Below the pieces are notes generated by a model that saw only the letters and a list, made by a program, of their open reading frames with translations, was not told where the DNA came from and did no database searches. Below are positions 1-10,300 of a stretch of DNA of 64,000 bases, one piece after another. Where the stretch lies: NCBI GenBank assembly GCA_965660145.1, contig CBFHYX010000009.1:62001-126000 (forward strand). The letters run 5' to 3'. The number at the start of each line of letters is the position of its first letter. Within the stretch, counting starts at the first letter, position 1. The DNA is from JABURQ01 sp029243145. GTDB lineage: Bacteria > Planctomycetota > Planctomycetia > Planctomycetales > Planctomycetaceae. A program made the translations under genes and the position numbers.

Positions 1-2253
1 TTCAAGTCAGGCACGGACACGCATCACTGGGCGGAGGCAATCGATAAGGTCAATAGCGGCGAAATGCCGCCGGATACGGAACCGCAGCCGACTCAGGATG
101 AGATCGAGGCGTTCGTTACGAATCTGGACGCACGACTCAAGGAAGGCCGAGCAGCGAGGATGGCGGCGCGGCCGGCGGTGACGCATTATCGACTGAGCCG
201 GAAAGAGTATCAGAACACGGTCTACGATCTGCTCGGCGTGCGCTACGATCCGACGAAGCCGGGCGAGTTGAACGAAGACACGCTGTGGCATGGCTATGAG
301 CGCATCGGATCGCAGCTTTCGCTTTCGCCCTCGCATGTGGATCGCTATTACCGTGCCGCGGAACTCGTACTCGATCGTGCCTTTCCCGTTGCGTCCAGCG
401 AGGCTCGCAGCGTTCGTAAGACCGCTGCCGAATTGCGTTACGGTGGCGGGAAAACTCAGCAGGAGGCGCTGGACCGCTTCGGGATCAAACGACCGTTGCG
501 TCTGCTGCTCTTCCCCGGTCGAGTCGAGAACGCGCTCTCGTCCCATTGGTTGGGAAGGACCGGACCGGAACATAGCGGGCTTTACAAACTCCGCATCCAA
601 GCCAGTGGAGTCCGTCCGCCCGGCGGTCAGACAGCCCACCTCAGCATCGGCAAGCAGACAGGTGAAGAGACCGTCGACGGCCTCATCGAATTTGACGTCA
701 CCGCACCGGAGGACAGTCCACAAATATATGAGTTCGAGGTATTTCTTGAGATGCCAACGTCGCTGCATTTTTGCGTGGTCGCCACTGATGTTGTGGACCG
801 ACGGGGTGGAGCTGCATTTCGCAATGCGCTCGCTGGAAGTTCGTATATCTTTACACACAGCAGCGAGACTTCGCTCTTGAATCCGAACGCACCGCAAATG
901 TTCGACGGCGATGGGAACGGTATCTTCTCGACGGCGTTGCTCGATTGGATCGAATGGGAAGGACCGCTCGTCACGGAGGTGGAAAAGTCTCGCCGCGACG
1001 GTCTTGTGCTTCCCGATGATGCGACGCCCGAATTGGTTGCCGAACATCTGCAACGCTTTGCTGAACGTGCTTGGCGACGACCGGTGAAGTTGCAGGAATT
1101 GTCGGACTATCTGCAATCCTTCCGCGGAGAACAGGACGCAGGTGAAACGATGGCTGATGCCTATCGGATCGCAATACAGGGCGTACTGACTTCCAGAAAT
1201 TTCATCTATCTCGTCGAAGGCGAGCCAGCGATCCGCGAACGTCTTACCGACTGGGAACTCGCCTCGCGGCTGTCGTATTTCCTCTGGAGTTCGATGCCCG
1301 ACGACGGCCTGTTCACCGCCGCCCAAGGCGACGGCCTTCAGAAAGAAGTGGACCGCATGCTGACCGACAGCCGGATCAGCCGCTTCGTCGACGACTTCTC
1401 TCGGCAATGGTTGCAACTGCACCGCGTGGGGATGTTCCCTCCCGACAAGAAGCTTTACCCAACCTACGACGACTGGCTCGAAACGAGCATGCAGGCTGAA
1501 CCGGTCGAGTATTTCCGCGAGATGTTCACGAAGAACCTGCCTATTGAGGGCTTCCTCGATTCCGACTGGACGATGGCGAATGCCCGGCTCTGCGATTTCT
1601 ACGGACTGCCCGAGCCGAGTACGGGCGGCTTCCAGCGCGTCTCGCTCAAGCCCGAGGACCATCGTGGCGGTCTGCTCACGATGGGTGCGGTGCTGGGGTT
1701 AACCTCGGACGGAACGCGAAACCGCCCGGTGCATCGCGGCGTCTGGGTCAGTGAATCAATCTTCAACAAGACTCCGCCACCACCGCCGGCCAATGTGGAT
1801 CCGATCGAGCCTATTCCGCCCCAGGGAAATAAGATCACGATCCGACAGAGAATTGAAGCTCATGCTAATCACGCGAGTTGTGCTGCATGCCATCGCAACA
1901 TCGATCCCTTGGGACTGGCATTCGACCAGTACGATGCCATCGGCCAATGGCGAATTCGCGAACACGTTCCCACGGGCGTGGGTGACGATCCCTTAGTTGA
2001 TGCCTCCGGCGTCATGCCCGACGGCCGTCCGTTTACCGATTCCGTCCACTTCAAACAACTGCTACTCGAAGACCGCGACAAGGTCGCGCGAGCTTTCATT
2101 GAGCACCTTTGCACCTACGCCCTTCGCCGCGTGCTCACCGTGGATGACCAGGAAGACCTGGAGTCCATCCAGGCCGAAGCGAAGAAGAGCCAATACCGCG
2201 TCAAGGACATCATCCGCGCCGTGGCTCTGTCTGATCTGATTCGCAAACGCTAA
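1..2253 (+). CDS. DUF1592/DUF1588/DUF1585 cytochrome-type protein (5' partial)
   Basis: The reading frame is open from base 1, so the start lies left of the window; the first ATG at 64 sits in the middle of a conserved 'W..A...V..GEMPP' stretch and is not the start. Visible blocks, in order, are a DUF1587-like 'RLSRKEYQNTVYDLLG' segment, a long beta-rich middle, a DUF1592 segment ('WELASRLSYFLWSSMPDD'), a DUF1588 segment ('TSDGTRNRPVHRGVWV'), a CAACH haem c attachment motif at 1879-1893, and a C-terminal DUF1585 helix region. Families like this are abundant in planctomycetes, usually paired with a DUF1552 protein, and are thought to act in the periplasm; the substrate is not known. The DUF1552 partner follows 24 bp downstream, consistent with an operon. 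Confidence 0.93.
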   Translation, partial: FKSGTDTHHWAEAIDKVNSGEMPPDTEPQPTQDEIEAFVTNLDARLKEGRAARMAARPAVTHYRLSRKEYQNTVYDLLGVRYDPTKPGELNEDTLWHGYERIGSQLSLSPSHVDRYYRAAELVLDRAFPVASSEARSVRKTAAELRYGGGKTQQEALDRFGIKRPLRLLLFPGRVENALSSHWLGRTGPEHSGLYKLRIQASGVRPPGGQTAHLSIGKQTGEETVDGLIEFDVTAPEDSPQIYEFEVFLEMPTSLHFCVVATDVVDRRGGAAFRNALAGSSYIFTHSSETSLLNPNAPQMFDGDGNGIFSTALLDWIEWEGPLVTEVEKSRRDGLVLPDDATPELVAEHLQRFAERAWRRPVKLQELSDYLQSFRGEQDAGETMADAYRIAIQGVLTSRNFIYLVEGEPAIRERLTDWELASRLSYFLWSSMPDDGLFTAAQGDGLQKEVDRMLTDSRISRFVDDFSRQWLQLHRVGMFPPDKKLYPTYDDWLETSMQAEPVEYFREMFTKNLPIEGFLDSDWTMANARLCDFYGLPEPSTGGFQRVSLKPEDHRGGLLTMGAVLGLTSDGTRNRPVHRGVWVSESIFNKTPPPPPANVDPIEPIPPQGNKITIRQRIEAHANHASCAACHRNIDPLGLAFDQYDAIGQWRIREHVPTGVGDDPLVDASGVMPDGRPFTDSVHFKQLLLEDRDKVARAFIEHLCTYALRRVLTVDDQEDLESIQAEAKKSQYRVKDIIRAVALSDLIRKR

Positions 2254-2277
2254 CAACCTCTGACAAGGAGAATCTCG

Positions 2278-3636
2278 ATGAGTCAATTTCTTTCCCAATC
2301 CTGGTTGCTCGACCGCCGCCATGCGATGCGTGCCATGGGGACATGCATCTCTCTGCCGTTTCTGGAGTGCATGGTCCCGCTCAGGGCGGCCGAGCAACAG
2401 ACCGCCACGCCCAAACGCAGCGCCTTCATCTACCTTGCGAACGGCGTCCATTCGCTCAATTACCAGATCACCACGCCGGGTACAGACTATGAGTTTTCGC
2501 GCTCACTCAAGCCTCTGGAGAAGCACCGCGAAGTCATTACGCCTATCAGCGGGCTGCATCATCCGGGTGCCATCAGTCATCACCACAACTGTATCTCAGT
2601 CTGGCTGACCGGTGGAAAGCTCGGCCCTTCGGACAGCAATACGATCTCCGTGGACCAAAAGATAGCGGCGATCACCGCGCAGCATACGCGATACCCGTCT
2701 ATGGAGATTGCCCTCACGCAGGGGGCCCTCGCCTGGACCGCGGACGGCGTTCAGCTTCCCGCGATGCGTCGTTGCAGCGAAATTTTCGCCGCTCTCTTCG
2801 AGGAACCGAAGGGCGGCATCGCGGCTCAGCGCAGGGCCCTGCGCCGCAAAGCCAGCGTTCTTGATGACAACCTGGCCGAAGTCCGTCGGCTCGAGCAACA
2901 GCTGGGTGCTGCCGACAAAGGACGCCTCGACCAATACCTTACTTCCGTTCGTGAGGCCGAGATTCGCACGCGACGGGCCGATGCGTGGCTCGATACGCCG
3001 TTGCCTGAAATCTCCGAGGCCGACCGCAAGCGGACGAACCGCAACATCCCTCAGACACAGGCAGGAGACTATTTCCGCACCGTCTATGACCTCATGGTGC
3101 TCGCCTTCCAGACGGATATCACTCGTGTGGCCACGTTCAGCCTAGGGGGCGAAGGGGATGCCTTCGCCATTCCTGAGATCGGCATCACCGAATCACGTCA
3201 TCAGCTCAGTCACCACGGCGGCGATCTCGGCTACATGGAGAAGCTCACCAATTACGACACCTTTGCCATCGAGCAGTTCAGCTACTTCCTCACACGACTT
3301 GCGGAGACGAAAGATCTCAACGGCAAACCGCTTTTAGGCTCGACGATGGCACTGTTTGGAAGCGGCATGTCGTACGGCCACAGCCACGGCAACGCCAATC
3401 TGCCACTGGTACTTGCCGGCGGGGCGGACCTCGGCCTAAGGCACGGCAGCCATCTCGACTTTAACCAAGGGCACTTCAAGGGCTACCAACTCGACAAACC
3501 CGGCGAGCACTACTCGCTCTGCAGCCGCCCCGCGAACACGGACGCCCACATGAGCAACCTGCTGCTCCTGATGGCCCAGCGCATGGGCGTGGATACCGAC
3601 ATGTTTGGCGACAGCAACAAGGCGATCGAACTATGA
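2278..3636 (+). CDS. DUF1552 domain-containing protein
   Basis: 452 residues. The N-terminus has 'LDRRHAMRAMGTCISLPFLE', an Arg-Arg plus hydrophobic stretch that resembles the Tat-like export signals of this family. The body contains the long central helix region (about 170-240) and the conserved C-terminal block with 'GSGMSYGHSHGNANLPLVLAGG', matching DUF1552 proteins that accompany DUF1592 cytochromes in planctomycetes. A strong Shine-Dalgarno AAGGAG at 2265-2270, seven bases before the ATG, fixes the start. The stop overlaps the start of the next gene (ATGA), so the three genes are probably translationally coupled. The biochemical function is unknown. Confidence 0.93.
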   Translation: MSQFLSQSWLLDRRHAMRAMGTCISLPFLECMVPLRAAEQQTATPKRSAFIYLANGVHSLNYQITTPGTDYEFSRSLKPLEKHREVITPISGLHHPGAISHHHNCISVWLTGGKLGPSDSNTISVDQKIAAITAQHTRYPSMEIALTQGALAWTADGVQLPAMRRCSEIFAALFEEPKGGIAAQRRALRRKASVLDDNLAEVRRLEQQLGAADKGRLDQYLTSVREAEIRTRRADAWLDTPLPEISEADRKRTNRNIPQTQAGDYFRTVYDLMVLAFQTDITRVATFSLGGEGDAFAIPEIGITESRHQLSHHGGDLGYMEKLTNYDTFAIEQFSYFLTRLAETKDLNGKPLLGSTMALFGSGMSYGHSHGNANLPLVLAGGADLGLRHGSHLDFNQGHFKGYQLDKPGEHYSLCSRPANTDAHMSNLLLLMAQRMGVDTDMFGDSNKAIEL

Positions 3637-4901
3637 AATGTCTCCCGAATCCACTCTGGCTCGCGGCGCTGTGCCTCGGTCTCTCCTTGCTCGCAAACGC
3701 CGTATCGGCGGACGAACCCTTCCGCCCCGAAGTCGGGAAGTTTCCTCCGCTGGAAAAGGCGCACTCCTACCGGGGCGAACTCGTGTTCATGGATCATGCC
3801 AACCGTCGCGGCAGCATCCGCGTGCAAGGGGTCGGCATGTTCTTTCGCAACGACCCGCACCCCTTCGCCATGCTCCCCTACGGCATCGTCCGCTATCACG
3901 GAGCACCGGCGGATCTCCGGGACATCCCGCTCGGCACCGTGCTGCACGTGCGAGCCTTTCTCCCGCCCGACCCTAAGATCTCCGCCGTGCCGGTATTGCC
4001 GATCGACAACAAGAAAAATGACGCAAACCACAATCGTGGCGCTGGCATCGCACCTGCCGAGAACCACGTCCTCCTCCTCGAAGATGAACCCAGCCACTGC
4101 CAGCGGGAGGGAACCGTCTGGAAGCTCAAAGAAGTGGACCTCAACAACAAATCCGGGAAAATCGTTGCCAGCCGCCAACCGAAGGCAGGCAAAGACGGCA
4201 AGGCCAGCGAGGAAACGCTGACCTTCGATGCCGCCACCCGCATTTGGCGAGGTCGCGAACGCCTCAGCATCGAGGACTTGATCGCCGAGGGGATCTGGCC
4301 CGCCAGCGGAAAAAAATCTCTCGATGGCCAAGCCGTACTGCTCGGGATCACCTGGAAGCCCACTCCCGATGGCATTTTCACCCGCTTCCACATCTCGGAC
4401 ATCTGGCTGGACGACGACGCGCTGCAACGTGCCGCCCGCCATCAAACCGAAACGCACAAGGCCTTTATCCGCAGCCGATGGATGCCCGCTTGGGTGGATG
4501 CCGTCGAATACGGCACGTTCGGCCGCGCGAAGGTGACCGCGACCCTGTTCGGCGGTATGGATGACTCCCTCTATGCGGATTTCAAAAAAGATGCTCCCAC
4601 CATGATGAACTCAGTCGAGAACACGTTGAAACATACCCACGGCGCATACGGCCCCGCACACATGGCCTCCAGGGGATCTCTCCTGGAAGTCACAAAGACG
4701 GACGGAGATATGCCTTTGGGCAGCAGCGGCATCCAGATCCGTTTTGAGACCGACCTCATCATCGAAGGCATCCGCCCTGGCCGAGTCGTCCGTGTCCGTC
4801 CCGCCAGCTGGCCGCAGGTGCAAGTGCCTCGGGAGGAATACCTAAGCGACCCCAGCCCCGAAGAACGCTTTCCAAACCCAGCCATCTTTCCCAAGTACTA
4901 A
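3633..4901 (+). CDS. Secreted protein of unknown function, partner of the DUF1592/DUF1552 pair
   Basis: 422 residues starting with a clear signal peptide (hydrophobic core about residues 8-23, cleavage probably after 'NAVSA'). I do not recognise a named domain. The sequence is rich in short beta-strand-like stretches and mentions of conserved-looking blocks such as 'RGSIRVQGVGMFFRND' and 'RYHGAPADLRDIPLGT'. No cysteine motif or haem site is visible in the mature part. Its start codon overlaps the DUF1552 stop by four bases, which argues for joint expression and a joint periplasmic task. No tight homologue is claimed. Confidence 0.85.
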   Translation: MKCLPNPLWLAALCLGLSLLANAVSADEPFRPEVGKFPPLEKAHSYRGELVFMDHANRRGSIRVQGVGMFFRNDPHPFAMLPYGIVRYHGAPADLRDIPLGTVLHVRAFLPPDPKISAVPVLPIDNKKNDANHNRGAGIAPAENHVLLLEDEPSHCQREGTVWKLKEVDLNNKSGKIVASRQPKAGKDGKASEETLTFDAATRIWRGRERLSIEDLIAEGIWPASGKKSLDGQAVLLGITWKPTPDGIFTRFHISDIWLDDDALQRAARHQTETHKAFIRSRWMPAWVDAVEYGTFGRAKVTATLFGGMDDSLYADFKKDAPTMMNSVENTLKHTHGAYGPAHMASRGSLLEVTKTDGDMPLGSSGIQIRFETDLIIEGIRPGRVVRVRPASWPQVQVPREEYLSDPSPEERFPNPAIFPKY

Positions 4902-5159
4902 CCATGAGATATCGACCGTGAACCCTGTCGCGAGAGATAATAAGAACCTGATGCTCATGAAACCCAGCCTCACCACGCTAGCCCAACTTCGACAGTTCTC
5001 TCTCTAAATTGACGATTCCAAAGTCTATTTGGGCTTTTGTTTGTCGTAAGTCGTTTGACGTTGGGGTGCTGGTCCAGCGATTTTGCGCTGCACACATGTT
5101 GATGGAAACGGTCTCTGATTTCATGGTACTGTGATCTCCTGAATAATAAATGGGACTCG

Positions 5160-5811
5160 ATGACGACCAGCAAGACACCTAAGATTCCGCTCCCCAAGGG
5201 CTGGACGGGCCACGTCCGTTCCGCTGTGCTACACATCATCGCCCTGGCGCAATACGCGACCGGTCTACACGCGCAGTTGGGCGGCGAATAGTCTCAACAC
5301 TCGAGTCCGGCTCTGAGCCGAGAACGATCGGCTCCGCCAGGAACTCGCACTGCTGGAAGAAGAGATCCGCATCAAAGACCCTCGAATGCTGCGAATTGAT
5401 CCCCACCATCGCCCGCACTTTCCGCCCATGGAACGGATGGCGATTCTCGAATTGCCGGCCGCTCAGTGGTCGATCATCGGTTGCATCGACCCATTTACTA
5501 ATGATGGTTTAATCGATCTCCTGCCACGCAATGTCTCCAAAGCTTACGCACTGGAATGGTGGAGAAAACATGAATCTTGGGAACAGGAAGAAATCATCTT
5601 TGCTGGAGACAGCGGCAATGATTACGCCGCCCTCACGGCGGGCTACCTGTCAATCGTTGTCGGCAACGCTCATCAGAGTGTCCGCGAACGTGTGCAAGCC
5701 GCCCATTTGCAACAACAATGGACCAACCGCTTACACCTCGCCAGCGCCCATTCGACAACCGGCGTCCTGGAAGGTTGTCGCAAATTTAGAAGGTTCGATT
5801 CAACAGATTGA
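5160..5811 (+). pseudogene. Decayed transposase N-terminus joined to the C-terminal half of a HAD sucrose-phosphatase-like gene
   Basis: From the ATG at 5160 the frame reads like the beginning of an integrase-type transposase ('TPKIPLPKGWTGHVRSAVLH'). It then needs a frameshift near 5260 to continue ('VYTRSWAANS') and meets a TGA at 5314-5316 inside a coiled 'AENDRLRQELALLEEE' segment before reaching 'MERMAILELPAAQWS'. At about 5470-5505 the similarity switches, without a stop, to the C-terminal half of a HAD-IIB sucrose/glycosyl-phosphate phosphatase: 'GLIDLLP', 'SKAYALEWW' and the metal-binding motif 'FAGDSGNDYAAL'. The missing N-terminal nucleophile half and the broken transposase show this is a remnant. 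The final in-frame piece (5386-5811, 141 codons) is open but is unlikely to encode a working enzyme. Confidence 0.75.
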
Positions 5812-5850
5812 ACATCCCGACCGTCACTTCCCCGAAAACAACCATCGCAT

Positions 5851-5882
5851 AAAAAAACGGGAAGAGCGATTTGCTCTTCCCG
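5851..5882 (-). terminator. Rho-independent terminator after the DUF1559 gene
   Basis: A perfect 10-bp inverted repeat (CGGGAAGAGC / GCTCTTCCCG, loop of five) lies at 5858-5882. On the minus strand it is followed by seven T residues (A run at 5851-5857). It sits 25 bp after the DUF1559 stop codon. Confidence 0.9.
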
Positions 5883-5907
5883 TCGAAATTCCAAGATCGT
5901 AGGTCTA

Positions 5908-7029
5908 TCAGAAATTGTCACCGACGAGCAATTGATTGTGTCGTTTCGTACCACCACTGGTAATAAGACGGAAGTAAACACGTCCGTCCATGTTGGCATC
6001 CAGAGCTTTGGCACGTCCATCACAGAAAGAAACGATCACAATACCCGGATGGTTCGAGGCGGGGCGCCACTGCCGACCGATGGTTCCTTGGAGATTTTTA
6101 TTAATTCGCGGATCATCACCACCAGTAATGGCAGGTGTCCAACCAGATGCAATTTGCAGGGTATATGGAGGGGCGGCTCCACCCAAAGTTCCTGTAGTTG
6201 AACCAAATGAATCAATAGAATAGCCAAAACCAATATCACCAAGTCGGACCGACGCCCAGTTTTGTGACTGCAAGTTTTCCGCAAACAGCAGCGTCTGCGA
6301 CATGCCGTCGTTTCGTGAAATCCCGTCTTCGGTCACCGCGCGGACACGGGGGTCCATAAAGACACCGGTATCGCGAGTTTGGTTGATGTTTGCGGTCGTT
6401 GTGGAGCCATTACCATCCCAGTCAATCTGATTATGAACACTTGGGCCATCCAAAGCACTTGAAGTTGCGGCATTCCCATCATTATCAACTAGCGGATCGT
6501 CCCAAATATTAGCAGCTCCCCACTGTCCTGCACTCACGTAGCCAATATTGGCGGCGTAGCTTAGGCCACCCGCAAGACTATTTTTGTCGAGGTCGTCTGG
6601 ACAGGTAAAGACTTTCAGAAACAGACCCGGAGTATAGTTAGCTCCAGCCCCAGGTGCTGCTTGGGTTCCACCGGCTGAGTTCGGAAGTCGACCATCATTT
6701 GAAATTCTATCAAAAAGTGCCGAGGCATCCAGAAAGGGCAGCAAAGCAACAGGCCAACCATAGTTGTAGGTCAGAGCAGTCCCTGCATAGGTATCATAGG
6801 TGGAAGGAAACTTACCATCACTTTGACCGGCAAAGTTTTTGGCCGCCAAGGCAATGTTCTTCATGTTGTTGATGCACTCGGTTCGACGGGCGGCTTCACG
6901 AGCCGATTGAACAGCAGGGGTAATCAACGCGACCAGTGTGGCGATGATCGAAATCACCACCAACAACTCGATCAAAGTAAAGCCTTCTCGCTTCTTCGGC
7001 AGGGGCCGACGTGTTTGAATGTGACGCAT
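5908..7029 (-). CDS. DUF1559 protein with prepilin-type leader
   Basis: 373 residues from the ATG at 7029. I prefer this start over the in-frame ATG at 7041 because GGAG lies six bases upstream. The N-terminus is a type IV prepilin leader: a basic stretch 'KKREG' followed by 'FTLIELLVVISIIATLVA', with Glu at +5 after the predicted G/F cleavage site. The C-terminal part carries the planctomycete H-X9-DG pattern ('HPGIVIVSFCDG'). DUF1559 proteins are highly multiplied in planctomycetes and are thought to be pseudopilin-like surface or periplasmic proteins. It lies 3' of the secretion locus on the same strand but is separated by about 290 bp and has its own terminator, so it is probably a separate transcript. 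Confidence 0.93.
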   Translation of the reverse strand: MRHIQTRRPLPKKREGFTLIELLVVISIIATLVALITPAVQSAREAARRTECINNMKNIALAAKNFAGQSDGKFPSTYDTYAGTALTYNYGWPVALLPFLDASALFDRISNDGRLPNSAGGTQAAPGAGANYTPGLFLKVFTCPDDLDKNSLAGGLSYAANIGYVSAGQWGAANIWDDPLVDNDGNAATSSALDGPSVHNQIDWDGNGSTTTANINQTRDTGVFMDPRVRAVTEDGISRNDGMSQTLLFAENLQSQNWASVRLGDIGFGYSIDSFGSTTGTLGGAAPPYTLQIASGWTPAITGGDDPRINKNLQGTIGRQWRPASNHPGIVIVSFCDGRAKALDANMDGRVYFRLITSGGTKRHNQLLVGDNF

Positions 7030-7035
7030 GTGGAT

Positions 7036-7039
7036 CTCC
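7036..7039 (-). promoter_or_regulatory. Shine-Dalgarno site choosing the DUF1559 start
   Basis: GGAG on the minus strand, six bases before the ATG at 7029. The upstream ATG at 7041 has no comparable site. Confidence 0.5.
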
Positions 7040-7316
7040 ATGTGATCTGGTAACTATTGAAGTGTCGGATGTGGGCTACGCCCCACGGCGTCGCGTGCAT
7101 GGCCCTGCCTCCGCGACAAATGTAACTCAAAATTATAAAAACTTGGCATGAAATGCAGAAAGATAGGATATCTCTATGATACCCGCTCTCGGCCTCCAAA
7201 CAAGATCGTTCGCTTCATCTCAGTCTCCCTAATCCAAGAAATCCTGATTTTTTACTAAAAACGGGATAATCGTCATTCCTGAACAGACTATTTTTTTTAA
7301 AACGCTTGTTCTTCAA

Positions 7317-10300
7317 TCAGTTAAGACGCTGTCTATGGCGAACCAAAGCTCGCCAGTTGTAGTTCTGGTTGAACGAAAAGGTGGATTGGCCGGTGTTCGT
7401 GTCAACGGTTGGTGGTAAATCATCGCGGGTGAGAGTCTCTAATGCTTTCGCACGATCAACCACATAGAACCCACGATAGCCGGGCGAGTCGGTTAGCTTC
7501 CCGCCAACACGAGTCACGTTATTGATGACCGTGGCCTCAAAGTAATCAATTTGTAAGAACACAAAGAACGTATTACTCTGAGCGGTGGAGTGATTCATCA
7601 CCTTACCGAGTAACTTGTTCTTCAGGTCGTAGTCGATGGTATAGTTGGCAGGATCGTTGCGTGTTGCGCCAGCGTCCACGACACCAATTTCAAAAAGATG
7701 ACGATTTTCACTGTCGAACGGCATATCTCGTAAGATCGTGCTCTGAACACTATTCACTCCGCCACCATTATACGACAACGAACGAAATGGTCGCGACACT
7801 CCAGGAATACCTGGTATAGCGGCGAACGTGCCTGATCCCCCCAAGAGAACGGGGTCATATTGATCTCGAGAAGCGACAAACGATACCCACCAGTCGGAAC
7901 GATGATCATCATTCAACCGATCAGGAAGACTCGGGGAAGTTGTGGTCCGATTGGTGAAGTTCATAATATCGAATGAATCCAACATACCGCCATACACTTC
8001 TGGATTACGGATCGTGTTCAGATTGATTGGTCCATAATCGCGGTAAATGGCATCCTGCTGCCCATCGACAACACGCCCGACTGTCTCAGTAAAACCGGGA
8101 ATATTTTGGCGAGTAGGAACTTCCAGAAATTCCAGAATACGATACCAGCGATTGTTGTCGGCGGTCAGGTTGGGATCCCCATCCGGTCCTTCAGGATGCA
8201 ACACGCCATACCCAAAAGTTTTATTTCCTGTCAGCTTCACATTAAGACTTCCAGAAGCGGCCGTATTCTCACCAAGATTAACGGTCACACCACGCCACGG
8301 ACCAAGCCCGGTCGAAGCATTGAGAGGAGCATTAGGAGCATCTGGCCCATTCAAGTCATCTGGACCATACAGCGGAATGTTGAATAATTCGGCCAAACTC
8401 ACATAGTCCCGATTGGCATGATGATGCCAAAGTGAAAGAGGAGTTGGTGTGTTCTCGTTGACGGTACCTAACGTGTTGGTTTGATAAGTCGAGAGGTCCC
8501 AATTGGTCGTATTTAAGGAATCGGAGAGATTGTCCATATCGACATCTTCAGGACTGCCAAATAATGACTGCACACGACCGTTGGTACCAAAGTTTTGGAG
8601 TACAGGCTCGATTTGAGTTTCGTCATCCATCTCATCATTGATGCTAAAGAACTCCAACGGAAAGTGCATCCGATCCACAACCACCCACGGATTATCTTCC
8701 GCTTGACCCGCACTTTCGGGATCGGTCAAAGCTCGGTTTGGATTTGCCCGACGACGCAGAATCACTTCCACAAGCCGAGTGCTTCCGGGAGTGAAGGAGA
8801 TTGGGTCCGGCAGGTCCAAAACCTCAGCACCTTTCGACGCACCCATCACTTCTGGGCCATCCTCGTAATCAGTGGCCACAGCGGGATCTTCAAACAGCTT
8901 AAACGACCCCGTTTCGTTCAACAAATCCAGGTAATCGGCACTGCCGACACCAATATCAAATGGGTAGACCTTGACCGGACCTGTACTGGTCGATGACGGT
9001 TCCACATAATCCTTGGAAATCATAAACCGGGCAGGTCCAGGACTCGATCCGTCGGCGGGAGCCTGAGTTCCTTCCAGAAATGCGGATGCCGGAAATATGG
9101 GAGAAACATTATTATTGCTGGCAGACGAAGAGGTGGCGGTCAGTTCCGATGCCGAACCAATGGTCAAATAACGATCAGTTCCTGTCCCCAAGCTATTCAA
9201 AGCACCGGACTGAAGTGTGAGTCGGCGCTCGTTAAATCTTGTTGTGGGTGCGTCGACCAATGGATCGAGCCCGATCGTCCATTCTTGCGGACGCACGACG
9301 ACTTGAAAAATGTCGTTATTGAGATTGAATTGGTTGGCTGCACTCCCGAAGTCGAACGCAGAAACATTCTCCAATTCGAGGAAAAAGAACTGATGACGCT
9401 TAGTATCATCCCATTCTGTGGCTTCATGATCAATCGGATTGTTGGAGCTATCCTCGACAACGTCTGTGTAAATGGCAGTCCCTTCGCTCAAGCAAAGTAA
9501 TTGCTCTTCGACCCCATAAACCACGCCACGCTCACCGCTGGCACTAATATCAGCCGAATCGATGCTACCGAACCCGGTCCCCGCATAGGGGTAGTCATCC
9601 AGATTCCAGCCGTTAGCCAGATTAATGTCATACTCAAACTTGGTCATCACATGATCGGGGTCCATGTAATCGACGATGTTCACCGCGGCCTGAGCCATCT
9701 CGCGACATTGGGTCAGTGAGTACAGGGTACCTGCAGGAACATTCGCCGTGGTCAGATAATTCACGCCATCTGTTCCACCGCCTAAAACATACAACATCGT
9801 ATAAATGTCGCGGGCTAATTTCTGGCGATCAATTCGTGCCAACACTTCCTGAGCAGCAGGGTCAAAACTCGGAAGCGTTGGAGAGCCCGGCAGATTGATG
9901 AATCGACTGGATTTAAAACCAGTTAGACCAGCAACCGCCCCCGCTCCCACTCCTGTTGTCGGATGAGGGGTCAAGGGGCGAAAGGCGAGTTCGTTGCTCG
10001 AATCAAAATCAAGCACGCCGTTCACCTGCAGTTTTCTCTGAAGCTTACGAAAGTCGTTCGCGTTCTTGTCAGTGACTTCCTGAAACAGCAGTTCACGCAA
10101 CGCTGGTCGAAACGGTTGCCGATTATCGGTCAGCGGGATGGCCATCAACGTGGGTGGAAAATCAGGAATTCCATCGGTATCAGCATCACCAAATTCCCAC
10201 GGTCGTGTGACCGCCGGAGCCAACCCGTGGTAGCTGCGCGAGTATGCTTTCAAATCACTGGAAAGGGTCGTGAATTTCGAACGAACCTCTTCTTCACGCG

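Noticed and set aside
5386..5811. Intact 141-codon gene
   Set aside because: The frame is open, but its first third is transposase and its rest is only the C-terminal half of a phosphatase; both are truncated. Listed as a pseudogene.
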